Shown: positions 1 to 11,548, counted from the stretch's first letter. The stretch: 64,000 nucleotides of DNA from Imbricaverruca yamaguchii (GCA_034440575.1 JAOTOL010001598.1:1166001-1230000); one strand, 5' to 3'. Translations and numbers: made by a program. The notes: generated by a model from the letters alone, not told the origin.

Positions 1-1450
1 ATGTATGTAAAATCAAGGTGGACACATTTTTCCAGATCCAATGTTTTTTTACTCAGTTGTGTAGTTAGGCAGATGGGAATTTAGGTGCATGGAGTTGGAT
101 TGATTGTAGCAGATGTCTTAGCCTATGCTTATGAATGGATAATTATGATATTAACATGTGTGCATGATAGTGGACTCAGCAACTTCCTTCAGGCATGTTA
201 TGCTGATGAGACTGGCCAAGGTAGCACAATGGGGTAGATAGTTCTTGATAAATTTCAGACCACCAGATAACCTCATAGACTGATACATGGCAAAATCTGG
301 GACTTGATCTTGGACCTCTGTCAATCAGGTGGATGCAATAATAATGGATGCAATGAAATCCCTATGAATTCCATAAAAAGATTGCCTTCATTCATCTCAG
401 GAGCCAGGACCAAATACAGTGTCTTTATATTGTTCTTTGCAGGAAACCCAGCATGGCATCTCAGCCTGTTTGGAAGAGGTCAAGAAGAAAGCGACTAGAC
501 TCAGCAGTTGTAGCAATGCCTACAGAACTTGCAGTTCTTCATATCACAGATGGTGAGTTGCTTTACATTTATCCTGATGTAATGCTCATTCTCATTTGCA
601 TTAGGAGCTGACTATTTGTAAGATATTTACAACTGTTGCCATTTTCCAACCATGTTCTCCATTTTACTATGGTTGCAGGCTTATATGATCCCAAATAGAA
701 ATAAGTAAATGAAGCCATGGTAGCTTAGAGGCCATGTATGCTCTTATGTACTCCAAACCAGATGTATTTTTTGAGCTTGTCATTATTTCAAAGGTTGTAT
801 GTTCAGGATTGAATTCCTTCCAATGTCCTGCTCTGGTCACCTGAAGCTGTTTTTGTTCTGTTATTTGATTTAATTGTGTGTCCAGAATAATTAAGAGAAC
901 AACAACCTGAAAATGTTGGCATGCATTAGTGCATGCCTCAGTCGTGAAGCTCAAGCAATGTTCATTTTGTATCCAGAACCAGGGGAACCACTGGACACAG
1001 CCTCCCCATCGGAACTGCAGGTTCTCTGGACGAACCTGTACGCGTCCGAGAGCTCCAGCCAACAGCTGACCTGTCTGAAAGAGGTGAATAAGCATCAGTG
1101 CATGGCCAGTGGAGTCCAGCACCTTCACGACAACATAAATAGCAGCCATATTACGTCCATGGTGTGGATCATCAGGCCTAAAATTGAGCACTTTCAAACT
1201 GCAAGTCCTTTCCCCTACATTGTGATGTCTTGTGGCATTGTGGTAAGGACTGATGTTGAAGAGTCTGCTGGAAACATTATCTGTTGGCATATACCATACA
1301 CTGGATATTCTGAACCCAAAGTGGTCTGTGGACTCCCTCCTGCCCCCCAGGTTGTGAAGACATCTACCAATTATGTGATGCATGTGGGGCATGGATATTG
1401 AGAAAAGCTTTCAAAAGACCATTCAAAGTACTTTTCCTTTTGTTCTCAAC
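1..1450. other. CpG-depleted AT-rich segment
   Basis: I count one CG dinucleotide in the first 900 bases, in contrast to the CpG-rich remainder. A possible short exon runs from about 442 (after tctttgcag) to 552 (donor gtgagt), followed by ttgcag at about 672-677; two frames are open through the first part, including one reading LEEVKKKATRLSS. I do not recognise a product. A 241-codon minus frame and a 162-codon plus frame overlap at 667-1401, unrecognised. Confidence 0.5.
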
Positions 1451-1599
1451 AGACCCCTCATCATGTTTTGATTTGTTTTATTTATCGATATCTTACGTCG
1501 TGCGGAATTTACTTAGATCATGTATATCCCTGGTATGTAAACTTTTAATTGATGTATATAGTTCTTGGCTGCATGGTTATTTTCATGCTTGAATCGCTT

Positions 1600-2550
1600 A
1601 GGCCAGTGCAGCAGTTCTTACGAGCGAGACCAAGGTCCACGCGAGTCTGCATACACGGCGAAAGTTAATTTGAGTCACCCTACTTTGGCCGACCCATATG
1701 AGTCACAATCTTGATACCGATAGTGTTTTATGTAGTTTACAGATCTTGCTTTTACTCAGGAATATATATCTGCATTTTTAATCTCGGTTGCCACCACAGT
1801 TCATCCTAATGTTCTCTCTGAATCCAGCTCTGTTCAAAAAAGATTTTGCGGATGTAATCCTCGTGCTCGCACAGGTAGCGGTGCGGAATCTTGGCACGGG
1901 TCATGCAGAGTGGTTATGTCATCATGTCACGTGACAAACATGCGTGCCCCAAGACTTGGTGGCTGCGTAGCCACTGTCAGTCCAATGGAGGATGCCACGC
2001 CGGACGACGGTTTTGCGGCATCAGCTGAGTGGAGGGTTATGAAGCAAACAGGCCTATCCTGGCATCTATAGTAATTCAACGATTCTACTGCGCATATTGC
2101 ATTGCACTTTGAGATACGTACACGATATTCGGCAGATGAGCCGGATTTCTGCAATAGTTTGTTCAATTTCGGTTGTAACGTACTTTTTACGTGCGTACTT
2201 CGATGCGTACATGACGAAATTGACGGAACTATTTCTGCGGTCGAGCTCATCTGGCGAACAGGGAGTACGAGCGCCAGCTCTGAGCGTTCTGTGCCGAATT
2301 GTCGAAACAGGTTTCACGTGTTTGTAAAATTCATGCGTTTCTACGAAAATTCGACGCAATAAGATACTTCAGCCAACGCAGCCAATGGAGCATAGCTTCG
2401 GTCGGTCCACAAGTTCTTTACCGCAAAGTATGACGCTTGATCCTGGGTCGGCAGCGAGCGGGACATGATGGTCCCCATGGTCCATAGCCCGCCTCCGGCC
2501 CTCTCGTACCCCCGAAGGCACCCTGCCGCGTGGTACTGACCACGAGCGAA
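1600..2550. other. unique sequence, no gene seen
   Basis: CpG content returns abruptly after about 1.45-1.6 kb. Short overlapping frames at 1927-2362 lack recognisable similarity. One E-box palindrome at 1926-1935. Confidence 0.4.
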
Positions 2551-2552
2551 GG

Positions 2553-2880
2553 TGACGTCAAAGCGAGTCCGTTCCGTTGTTTATGCGATAAATATTCGTC
2601 TCAGCGACCCGACCCGACTCAATTCGCCCACCACTCTTCTAACGCCTCAATGTTAGTTTGTGCTACGTTGTAAGCCCTCATTCATTATCGTGCATTGAAC
2701 TCATCCCTTCAATTTCGATGTTTATGAGTTTCAGGTTTCGTCGCAACATTTGCTTTGAAGTGGTCGCATTTCTTGTTCAAAGGAGAGGTTTTGTTTGAGC
2801 CCGGTGTCGGCCGTGTCGGTGCCGACTCGGTTGGCCACTGGCCGCCGGCCGCACGATGACGTCACGTCACGTGACCTATG
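2553..2880 (+). promoter_or_regulatory. possible THADA promoter region
   Basis: TGACGTCA palindromes (CREB/ATF type) occur at 2553-2560 and 2857-2864, and the 10-bp E-box palindrome GTCACGTGAC at 2866-2875 and again at 1926-1935. ATAAATA at 2588 precedes a TCAATT initiator-like site by about 30 nt. This fits the expected position of a promoter for the gene starting nearby, but no transcript evidence is available. Confidence 0.28.
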
Positions 2881-3028
2881 CATGCGGGCTGGTCAGCCGC
2901 CCACCTCACCGACGGTGCTGCAGGAAACGCTGCGTAGGACGGCCGTGAATCTGAACAGCTGCTGGACGGAAATGACCGTGACACGTCGTGCCACGTATGC
3001 GGATTCGGCGACAGTTCTACACGGGTGA
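2795..3028 (+). other. possible upstream exon, unassigned
   Basis: Open frame with coding-like stretch PTVLQETLRRTAVNLNSCW at the position where the missing THADA N-terminus should lie. The phase required by exon 1 is 0. The available donor (gtgatt at about 3027) is weak and I see no clear similarity to the THADA N-terminus. Confidence 0.2.
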
Positions 3029-3229
3029 TTTGACTATGACATGCTTGTGCGATATTCGTCCGGTGGAGGCCAAGTTTGTAGGCAGGGCAAACAAATTATG
3101 CTCAAGCATATTTGTCCAATGTACACATATTGAACGGTGGAATATACTTGCAAAATCGCGCTTTGTTCGATATGATACAAAGGCACACAACAGTTCATGG
3201 TGGCCTCACTGCGTATGCCATGGTACGGC

Positions 3230-3425
3230 TGCTTCACCTGGTGGCGCTCACTGCGCCTGTCACAGCACACAACTTCACCTGGTGGCGCTCGCCGCGCCTG
3301 CCACAGCACACAACTTCACCTGGTGGCGCTGTAGCCACCGCCTGCCACGTCGACGTGGCATTGATGTGGCGTTGATGTGGTATTGATGCGGTATTGATGT
3401 TGCGTTAACGTGGTGTTGATGTGCC
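3230..3425 (+). repeat. two small tandem arrays before exon 1
   Basis: Three ~41-bp copies containing cacctggtggcgctc (about 3233-3340), then a degenerate 9-12-bp array of ttgatgtgg type (about 3355-3424). They end about 100 nt before the exon 1 acceptor. Confidence 0.75.
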
Positions 3426-3527
3426 GCGCGGTGCGCGCCGCGCCGCGGCGAGCCGCGCCAGTCGGCCGGCAGCCCCTGCGTGCGTCGGCACCGGCCACCA
3501 CCACCCGGCATGTGTCTGTGCCGGCAG

Positions 3528-3655
3528 ATCGAGGCGTACGTGCACGGCGAGGGGGCGCGCCTGACGGACTCGGAGGGCGGCACGCTGCGCACGGCGCTGG
3601 CGTGGCTGCTGCTGCAGCCGGAGTCGTCCCACCAGGTCCGCAGCGTCGCCATCAA
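3528..3655 (+). CDS. THADA: THADA exon 1 of those found
   Basis: The acceptor is gtgccggcag before ATC and the donor is gtgagc after AA, so the exon ends in phase 2. It reads IEAYVHGEG...HQVRSVAIK, a helical repeat matching about human residues 75-110. The exon starts in phase 0, so an upstream exon ending in phase 0 is expected. The first base of the next exon completes a Lys codon. Confidence 0.7.
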
Positions 3656-4683
3656 GTGAGCGCCGGCGGTGGGCCAGCAGTCGCGCGGCCGACGTGTGTT
3701 AGTTACTGGGGCTTTAGGGCGCATCGACTGCATTGGTCAGGTAGCGGCCGGGCCACGGTGTGTCGTCGCGGGACCTGGTGCTTGTGCGTCGAGGTATCCC
3801 ACTGTTCGTTTTGTTATACGTTGCGGGTTGCGTGATAGCGGTTTGATTTGCAGATGAAGGTAGCTGAACGTGGATGAACACGGGCAAGTCAAACATAGGA
3901 CATTGCATCGAGGTGCTTGCCGATTGGCGTAAGAAAGCGAGTTTTGGAAGGCGTATCCGTGGTTATAATTTTGGGCTCTGTGTAGGGCGAAATGTCTGTG
4001 CGGATGTAACGCTGGTGACATGTTGCGTCCTCATTATTCTGTCTCGGGTATGACATGGAGGTATATATCTCATTTCAGGGAATTTTTTCCCCAGATTTTC
4101 AAAATCCTCAAGGGACCATCCTTAGAATCCCTCCACGGCCCCAACCATCAGCCTGCCCCTACAGCGGTTGAGAACCTGTCATTTAATCGGTGGCAGAGTT
4201 GAGTGCACAGCTATTTTCTTCTTTTTCAAACTGCAGAGCGTGCTTGTGGCAAAGTGCATTCTAAGTTGCTATCTGCGAAATATGGTTAGGTGGTACCGCA
4301 AATAATTTGACCTATTTGTCCGCAATATAAAATAATACAAAATAAACATGCATGCCACTGTGCATATGTAGCATCCAACTTCTTAATTACGTGATTTCAG
4401 TGTATAATGTTCAGATGTGTCCACGTTCCGCAAGAGGACCAACCCTTGGACCAACCAACCCCTAATGCCCAAGGACTGACGGACGAACCTGTTACCAGTC
4501 ATCATTCGCCGTATCCTACATATGTACGCGGTTCCTGCGACCTGGTCCAGTCACCTGCAATGGGGTGTTCCTTATATCGGCGCTGTGCGTAGCTATCGCA
4601 GATACGCCCTGACTGACGGCCGCCAGCCGCAGCGGCGGTCTGCCGCGGACGCGTGTTCACTCTGCAGCCGTCCCTGCCGACAG

Positions 4684-4887
4684 GATCGACGCCGGTCTGG
4701 GCGGGCGGTCCGAGCCGCTGGAGGAGGGCGTGCGCGCGCTGCTCGGCGCGCCGCCCGGCCCGGCCAGTCTGGACGTGCTCGAGTTCCTGGCCGACAGTGC
4801 GCTGGGCCGGCCGCTGCTGGCGCGCCGCCTGTCCGACGTGCTGCGCTTCCTGCGCGCCGACGTGGAGCAGCAGAGCCGGCTGATCTG
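4684..4887 (+). CDS. THADA: THADA exon 2
   Basis: The acceptor ccgacag and donor gtgggt give phase 2 in and phase 2 out. The block ALGRPLLARRLSDVLRFLR resembles the human NLGRASVNNLLKNVLHFLQ helix pair. Followed by a 2.5 kb repeat-rich intron. Confidence 0.88.
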
Positions 4888-5019
4888 GTGGGTGTGGCGG
4901 CGGCGGCGCGGCGCGGCTTTTGCCGCCGGTCGGACACCGCGGCCGTGCCGGCAGCGTGCTTCCCCCGCGGCGTTGGCGGTCGGTTGGCGGCCTGCCCCGT
5001 CTGTAGCTCCTCACAGTAT

Positions 5020-5360
5020 CTGGAATCAGCCGGACGCCGCACGTCCGTCCCGGGTGTTCCTAGCAGTCTCCAGGTCTCATTCCTCACAGTTATCACGGTC
5101 CCAGGAACCGGACAGGCGCCGTACGCCCTCCCTGGCGGTCCTCGTGGCCTCAGGACGTCCTCAGACGCTATGCGCCATCCACGGCTCTTCCGAGCAATCT
5201 CTGGGATCGGTGAGAAACCATACGTCCTTGCTGGGTGCTTCTCACGGTTTCAGGAGTCTGTCAGGCACCGTAAGCCCTTCCCAGGTGTTCCTCATAGTAG
5301 CAGGAGCCGGTGAGACATCGTACGCCCAACCCGGGTGTTCCCATAGGTACCAGTGGAAAA
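5020..5360 (+). repeat. degenerate ~60-bp minisatellite, intron 2
   Basis: About five diverged copies marked by ccgggtgttcct and cggtgagaca-like segments. The rest of intron 1 (3656-4683) and 5360-5840 shows no feature I can name. Confidence 0.6.
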
Positions 5361-5844
5361 TGGGGCCACACGCTTCCCCGTTCATCCGGGATTTCGAATC
5401 GTGGTTATTATTTAGACACCATCACTGCCATATAAATGGAGCTTATCTGTTACCTCCAGACACCTTTCCGACTCCGTCGTTGTCAGTAATGACAGTACCA
5501 GTCATTACTGAAAGAGGTTCAGGCAAATTTCGACCGGATTCCGATGTAGCATTTCTGGGCGATCTTTCCGAGTGTCGGCTTGCTGCTGGCGTTCCACGTC
5601 ACGGCGGATGCTCTCGTTGTGTGTGGATCCATTCACGAGTGTTGACTTGCTGCTGACTTTATCCGCCGTAGCGGACACCCATGTTATATGTGAATCAACT
5701 TGTGATGCACTGTGTTACGATATGTCATCGAATGGCTGCTGTAGCCGATTCGCCCACAGGCCCAAGCGGCTCACTAACATGACGGTCGACTGACTCAGGA
5801 ACCTGCTCTATGCCGTTCGAGTCGGATTGGCTGGCTGGCTGGCT

Positions 5845-6352
5845 GTGATCCAGTCATGGTGTGCAGTGTGATCTAGCCATGGTGTTCCATGTAATCCAGC
5901 CATGGTGTACAATGTGATGCAGTGGTGGTGTACAGTGTGACCCAGTGATAGCATACAGTGTGATCCAACCGTGGTATGCAGTGTGATCCAGCCGTGGTGT
6001 GCCGTGTGATCCAGCCGTGGTGTGACATGTGATCCGGCCGTGGTGTACAATGTGATCCAGCCATGGTGTACAGTGTGATCCAGTAGTGGTGTGACATGTG
6101 ATCCAGCTGTGGTGTTTAGTGTGATCATCTATGGTGTGACATGTGATCCAGCCATGGTGTACAGTGTGATCCAGCCATGGTGTGAAATGTGATCCAGCCA
6201 TGGTGTATAGTGTGATCCAGCCATAGTGTACAATGTGATTCACCTGTGGTGTGACATGTGATCCAGCTATGGTATACAGTGTAACCCAGCTCGGGTGTAT
6301 AATGTGATGCAGTGGTCGTGTGTCATGTGATTCAGCCGTGGTGTGCCGTGTG
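5845..6352 (+). repeat. 23-bp minisatellite, intron 2
   Basis: About 22 copies of gtgatccagccatggtgta-type units, directly head to tail. Open in several minus frames purely because of periodicity. Confidence 0.9.
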
Positions 6353-6835
6353 CAGGGTTTGCAATACAAATTGCATTCACACACGCTATATTATTACGAA
6401 GAACCGAAAGTGTGATGAACACAATGAACTGCGGTCACGAAGGCTCCCGCAACCCACCCGCACACAGTCTGAAGGAGAAGTGAGCGCTCTGGCGGACGGT
6501 TATCCGACCACGTGCGCCCCAGGTGCTGAAGTGACCGGTGACGCGTCTGCGGCACACTTCGGGCCAGTAAGCACGTTGGCTGACCATAACAATATCCTGT
6601 TTTGGGATTTTTGGCATTCAGAACATTATCTTCTCCAGATAATTGTCCTCTCATTTTTTGTTTCATTTGAGACTAAATCCTGTGATGTGTTCAAAACTCA
6701 CTGGAACGTACAAACTGGCATTCTGATGTCAGATTTGAAGAAAAATGTCCTCACCATATTCAGCTACCCAAAAATGATTTATCTCCACATCCAAGAGTAT
6801 GCATCACAATTCCATCCCTGACCTTTGTCTGCTTC

Positions 6836-7312
6836 AGTGGTGGTGTACAGTGTGATCCAGCTTTAGTGTGCTGCATGCTCCAGCCACGGTGTGCCGTGTG
6901 TTCCATGTAGTGGTGTATCGTGTGATCCAGCTGTGGTAGACATGTGATCCAGCCATGGCGTGCGTGTGACTGCCCCATCTATGGTGTACCTTGTGTTCCA
7001 TGTAGTGTACAGTGTCATCCAGCCATGGTGTACAGTGCGATCCATGTGGTGTGTCGTATGATCCAGCCATGGCATACAGTGCGATCCATGTGGTGTGTCG
7101 TATGATCCAGCCATGGCATACAGTGCGATCCATGCGGTGTGTCGTATGATCCAGCCATGGCATACAGTGCGATCCATGTGGTGTGTCGTATGATCCAGCC
7201 ATGGCGTACAGTGCGATTCATGTGGTGTGTCGTATGATCCAGCCATGGCATACAGTGCGATCCATGCGGTGTGTCGTATGATCCAGCCATGGCATACAGT
7301 GCGATCCATGTG
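6836..7312 (+). repeat. related minisatellite with 44-bp higher-order unit
   Basis: The same 23-mer family, here dimerised: tgatccagccatggca alternates with cgatccatgtggtgtg, about seven tight copies at 7015-7312. Sequence 6360-6830 between the two arrays is unique. The array stops about 58 nt before exon 3. Confidence 0.88.
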
Positions 7313-7370
7313 GTATGCCACGTGTCTGCTCCAGCAGTTGGATTGAATGTGTGACGGTCGGCTGTTGCAG

Positions 7371-7452
7371 CGGTCTGACGTCACCCGTGGAGCTGGCGGC
7401 CGCCGCCGGCCGTGGCCAGCGCTGCGTCAGGCTGGTGATGACCACCCTGCAG
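7371..7452 (+). CDS. THADA: THADA exon 3
   Basis: A short 82-nt exon after ggctgttgcag; its first base completes a TGC codon with exon 2. It ends ...VRLVMTTLQ in phase 0 at donor gtacgg. Its last 18 nt and the donor are the unit of the minisatellite that follows. Confidence 0.9.
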
Positions 7453-7713
7453 GTACGGTACCGACTGTGATGACCACCCTGCAGGTACGGTACCACTGTC
7501 ATGACCACCCTGCAGGTACGGTACCACTGTGATGACCACCCTGCAGGTACGGTACCACTGTCATGACCATCCTGCAGGTACGGTACCACTGTGATGACCA
7601 CCCTGCAGGTACGGTACCACTGTGATGACCACCCTGCAGGTACGGTACCACTGTGATGACCACCCTGCAGGTACGGTACCACTGTGATGACCACCCTGCA
7701 GGTACGGTACCGA
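7435..7713 (+). repeat. 31-bp minisatellite made from exon 3 end plus donor
   Basis: Each unit is the last 18 nt of exon 3 (GTGATGACCACCCTGCAG) plus gtacggtaccact. GT donors fall at 7453, 7485, 7516, 7547, 7578, 7609, 7640, 7671 and 7702, so the true donor has eight near-identical followers. 31 is not a multiple of 3, so downstream donors would usually shift the frame. Confidence 0.96.
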
Positions 7714-7782
7714 CTATGGGTGTTAAGTGATCAGTCCTGGCCGACACGCCTTGCATCAAGACGCTAACGAATTAGTGCACCT

Positions 7783-7963
7783 GGGGCGGGGATGGCCGAG
7801 TGGTTAAGGTGTTTGGCTCTGGGTACCAAAGGTCCCGGGTTCGACACCCGCACCGATCGGGACATTTCCCAATCCCGTGGCCCACCGGCGAAACGGTGTG
7901 GGTAGCGCCATTAGCCGTGAGTGTGCATAAAGTGCGTCGTGAGCCACCCAATAAACAGCAAAC
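7783..7963 (+). mobile_element. tRNA-derived SINE, family A
   Basis: A box tggccgagtggt, B box gggttcgacacc, then a family-specific body (cccaccggcgaaac, gccattagccgtga) and an aataaacagcaaac tail. Flanked by the 10-bp target duplication TAGTGCACCT at 7773-7782 and 7964-7973. Not a functional tRNA gene: the acceptor stem does not close. Confidence 0.93.
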
Positions 7964-8282
7964 TAGTGCACCTAACCAGCAGGCTGTGTGTTTCAAGTCG
8001 CTCCATCTCAGCTGGAATTGCAGCCTGATGTTCATAATGATGTAAGTAATTCCAAACCTTTCCAGGTATATTTAGTTCACGGAGCGTCTTCAGTAGAAAA
8101 CCTAGCCCGTGTTAGGAGTCTACTGGAGAAACTCCGTCAGCGAAATATGTCGAGAATTTTGAATGCATTATGCTATTACTAACATGCGTACCAGACAGGC
8201 ATTTCATTTGATGCCTATCATGTTGTTCATCAATTTCCTGACTTCGCGTATAAAGGCTCGCCCCACCTGTTTGTGTTTACAG

Positions 8283-8453
8283 GCGGTGCAGCCGCTGTCG
8301 CCCGTGTACGACGCGGAGGCGGTGCGGGCGGTGCGCGCGCCCATAGAGCGGCTGCTGACCCGGCCGTCGCTGCCCTGGGACCTGCGCAACAACTGCGGCA
8401 TGGCGCACGTGCTGCTCTGTCGGGCCGCCGGCGACACCGATCTGCGCGCCACG
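8283..8453 (+). CDS. THADA: THADA exon 4
   Basis: Acceptor gtttacag, donor gtgcga, phase 0 at both ends, 57 codons (AVQPLSPVYDAEAVRAV...). NNCGMAHVLLCRAAG is a typical HEAT-like helix. No junction repeat is seen at either end. Confidence 0.9.
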
Positions 8454-9100
8454 GTGCGACACAGACGGCGACACCGCCACGCACCGCTGGCGTACTGTGT
8501 GCTTTTCTTTGCGCTGGGTGCTGCCAATAGCTGCTCCGGTGTTTCTAATAATGTATCATCCTAGCTGCTAAATTAAAAAAGTGCTGGCACCATGAAATGT
8601 TCCCAACAGCTTATCCCGGTCAGTGGAAGCGGTAGAACCAGACCAGAATGTGTGGTGCTTGGGTTATGTTCAGCTAGAATGTGATGCATGATACATGATG
8701 CCCTGCAGATGTCCACTGGAGGGGGCGGCAGAGGTAAAGGTACGCCTGTATGCCCTTACCTGAGCAAGCAACGGGTATGCTTAGGAATTTAGCAGAGTTA
8801 TCGCTATTACGGAAGTACGTTCGTGTAATACTTTACATGGACGATTTCCTGAACGTGAGAGATTCAGATACCTGTACTGTGCAGACGTTCTCATGACAAG
8901 AATATCGTATGTAGATCCAGTGTAGCTCGCACCGATGTATGAAGTCTCCAGCGAGTTGTCCGGATGGCTGGAGGTGGGTCCGCGCTTCACACGTGCGCAG
9001 GCCGATGGCGTGCCGCTTGTGCGGCGGCTGCTCCGTGCGTCAGCCGCGTGAGTCCGTGGGCCGCCGCCGGTCACCGTCACGCCTCCCCTCCCTGCGGCAG

Positions 9101-9300
9101 GTGATAACGGCCGCGTTCGGCGCCGGCTGTATCGAGGGCGTGCCGCTGGTGGCCGTGTCGGGCTGGCCGCTGGAGGCGCAGCTGGCGCTGCTGGCCGGCG
9201 TGGTGCACGTGCTGCCCGCCGACCAGCTGGTGGCCGACGCCGGCGGCGCCGGCACACTCATCGGCCTGCTGCTCGGCTGGCTGCTGGAGCAGGGCATGAG
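9101..9300 (+). CDS. THADA: THADA exon 5
   Basis: Acceptor ctgcggcag, donor gtgcgt, phase 0 in and phase 2 out (AG split codon). Encodes VITAAFGAG...GLLLGWLLEQGM. A GC-rich minisatellite begins about 8 nt inside the following intron. Confidence 0.9.
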
Positions 9301-9308
9301 GTGCGTGG

Positions 9309-9655
9309 CGCGGCCTCCGGCTGTGTGGTGAGGTTGGGGGTCACTGGGGACGCGGCCTCCGGCTGTGTGGTGAGGTTGGGGGTCACTGGGGACGCGGCCC
9401 CCGGCTGTTGGGGGTCATGGAGGCCTCGGGTGGGTTGGGGGTCACTGGGGACGCGGCCCGGCTGTGGGCCTCCGGCTGTGGGCTGGGGTTGGGGGTCACT
9501 GGGGACGCGGCCCCGGCTGTGGTGAGGTTGTGGGTCATTGGGGACGCGGCCCCCGGCTGTGGGCTGTGGTTGGGGTCACTGGGGACGGGGCCTTCGGCTG
9601 TGAGCTGGGATTGGAGATAGTTGGAGACACGGCCTCCGGCTGTAGGCTGGAATTT
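9309..9655 (+). repeat. ~40-bp GC-rich minisatellite at the exon 5 donor
   Basis: Repeats of ggggtcactggggacgcg with ccggctgtg-type and gtgaggttg segments, starting about 8 nt after the donor. Several copies contain gtgagg, a potential decoy donor. Confidence 0.85.
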
Positions 9656-10039
9656 GGGTTCGTGTGGGATGCAGCCAGATATGTGGAACTGAAAATGCGA
9701 CAAGTGTGAGTTACGCGGATGGAGTGACCTGTTGAGTTGTGACCCATTTTCGTCCTGTTTTGTTGACAAGCCAAAACTAGATAGGGGACAGTGGGTAGCT
9801 TAATAAGCTGGAAATCGTGATTGATTGTGATGTTGTAGCTACCCTCGTATCGGTCAGCACTCGCCTATACTTGGAGTTATGTTAGGAGGCTGTCATTGTG
9901 TCTGGTAAATGTTCCCTGCCGGAACATTAGCGCCACCTGTTTTGCGTGCTGTCGTTGAGCCATGTAGTGAGAGGTAGCGCTAACTCCAACATCGTCCACG
10001 CGCTCTTTTAACACCCACGTATCTTTATTTTTTCCATAG

Positions 10040-10272
10040 CGTGTCAGACACGCCTGCCATGCTGGGCTTCTCCCGCGCCGTGCTGTCCGTGCTTAGCCGC
10101 ATCACGCACGCCTCTGACGGCGAGGTGGAGAACTTCGACCTGTCGGCGCTGCTGCCAGATGTCCTTGTGCAGGACCTGCTGCAGTACGTGTGGCGCTTGA
10201 TGAGCGACGATGCGCAGTCGGTCCGCAACGTCGGCACCGACGTGCTGGGGGCGCTTGTGGCGCTGTTCGCCG
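10040..10272 (+). CDS. THADA: THADA exon 6
   Basis: Acceptor ttccatag, donor gtgagt, phase 2 in and phase 1 out. YVWRLMSDDAQSVRN aligns with the human repeat YVYTHWEHPLDALRH, anchoring the register near human residue 420. Four further copies of the donor follow at 44-bp spacing. Confidence 0.92.
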
Positions 10273-10480
10273 GTGAGTCGCCGCTGCTATGGAAATGTCG
10301 CCGTGGTTACTCGCCGGTGAGTCGCCGCTGCCAGTTAAATGTCGCCGTGGTTACTCGCCGGTGAGTCGCTGCTGCTAGTGAAATGTCGCCGTGATTACTT
10401 GCCTGTGAGTCGCCACTGCTAGTGAAATGTCGCCGCGGTCACTCGCCGGTGAGACGCCGCTCCGGTTGAGTGTCGCCATG
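10265..10480 (+). repeat. 44-bp array carrying the exon 6 donor
   Basis: Donor-like GT at 10273 (true), 10317, 10361, 10405 and 10449, each in a tcgccggtgag or close context. The last 6 nt of exon 6 belong to the unit. Confidence 0.94.
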
Positions 10481-10568
10481 GTTACCAATCGTGTTTCACT
10501 GTCAACTGTGCAACTGTGCCTCTGCATCATTAAACAGAGGAGCCTTGTGTTCTTTTGCGACACGTTCG

Positions 10569-10728
10569 AGGACCGCGGTAGCTCAGTCAGTAGGGTGTCG
10601 GACTCGTGACCGTAAGATCGTGGGTTCGCATCCCGCTGCCGGCGGTATTACCAAAGTCCGCCAGCGACCGATCGGCGTGAGAGGTTTGCGATGTCCCATG
10701 ACCTAGCGGTTGAATGCGTCGTAAATGA
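10569..10728 (+). mobile_element. tRNA-derived SINE, family C
   Basis: Head gcggtagctcagtcagtagg and B box gggttcgcatccc resemble a tRNA; the body ends gtcgtaaatgaaccc. A family B SINE is inserted at its 3' end. Confidence 0.8.
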
Positions 10729-10738
10729 ACCCAAGGTT

Positions 10739-10889
10739 GGGGACGCGTAGTCTAGGGGTAAGCTGCCCGTCTCAATCGAAAGGTTGTGGGTTCGAGTCTC
10801 ACGTGCCGCCCGCGACCAATTGGCGTGAGAGACTGGCGACGCTGCATGACTCTACGGTCGATGTGTCGTAAAACCAATAACCAACCAGG
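10739..10889 (+). mobile_element. tRNA-derived SINE, family B
   Basis: Head gtagtctaggggtaag, B box gggttcgagtctc, body gcgaccaattggcgtgagag, tail aaaaccaataaccaacc. The 10-bp target duplication ACCCAAGGTT lies at 10729-10738 and 10890-10899. Confidence 0.93.
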
Positions 10890-11548
10890 ACCCAAGGTTC
10901 TTCTACACGTTCGACTGCCTGACGGCCTGGCGTCGCCAGTCGCATAACGTTGGCTGCAGGTGGACTTGGTGATGCCGCAGGCTGTCGGACTTGAACTTGC
11001 GATCTAGCGATCAGGAGTAGCAGCCTGCCTACGTAGCCACCGTGACCCATTGCTGCATCATTAGCGGAGCTGAAAAACGAGAATGAGTAGGTACCGGCTG
11101 TGGAGACAATTGGCTGAAGTCAACCCATCAGATAGGAAAGAACAGCGTCAGGTCGTATATGCTATCCCGACAGGCATCCCTTATGAACCAACATTAAATC
11201 CCACCTATGTGACGTCCTTTTCAAGGTCTTCCTATTTTATAACCTCCCAAGTTCTCCCCATATTCCAGCCTCCCTAGGTTCTTTTGATATATCGCCGTAC
11301 GGAAGGTCACTGCCGCCTTCCAAGATATGTCAGATATTGACCCTTCCAGCTCTCCCCTATTTTGAATGTACGTATCCTCCGTAGGCCGACTTCCTAAGGT
11401 CCCTAATGTGCTCGTGCGTGTCTGCGCTTCTCCTGTATGTCACTATTGCCAGGTCCTTCTTCCATTTTGGTGGCGACCCATGGTCTCTCCTGCCCGCTAT
11501 CTTCCCACGTCGCTGGTACCCGCTGACGTGCCTCTGCGTCGGCGGCAG

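Noticed and set aside
667..1401. Overlapping 241-codon minus and 162-codon plus frames
   Set aside because: No recognisable family, mutually exclusive, in CpG-poor AT-rich DNA where long frames arise easily; left unassigned.
7791..7860. tRNA gene
   Set aside because: A and B boxes are present but the acceptor stem does not pair; the sequence continues into a SINE body flanked by target duplications.
10571..10640. tRNA gene
   Set aside because: Same reasoning: tRNA-like head of a SINE with a non-tRNA body.
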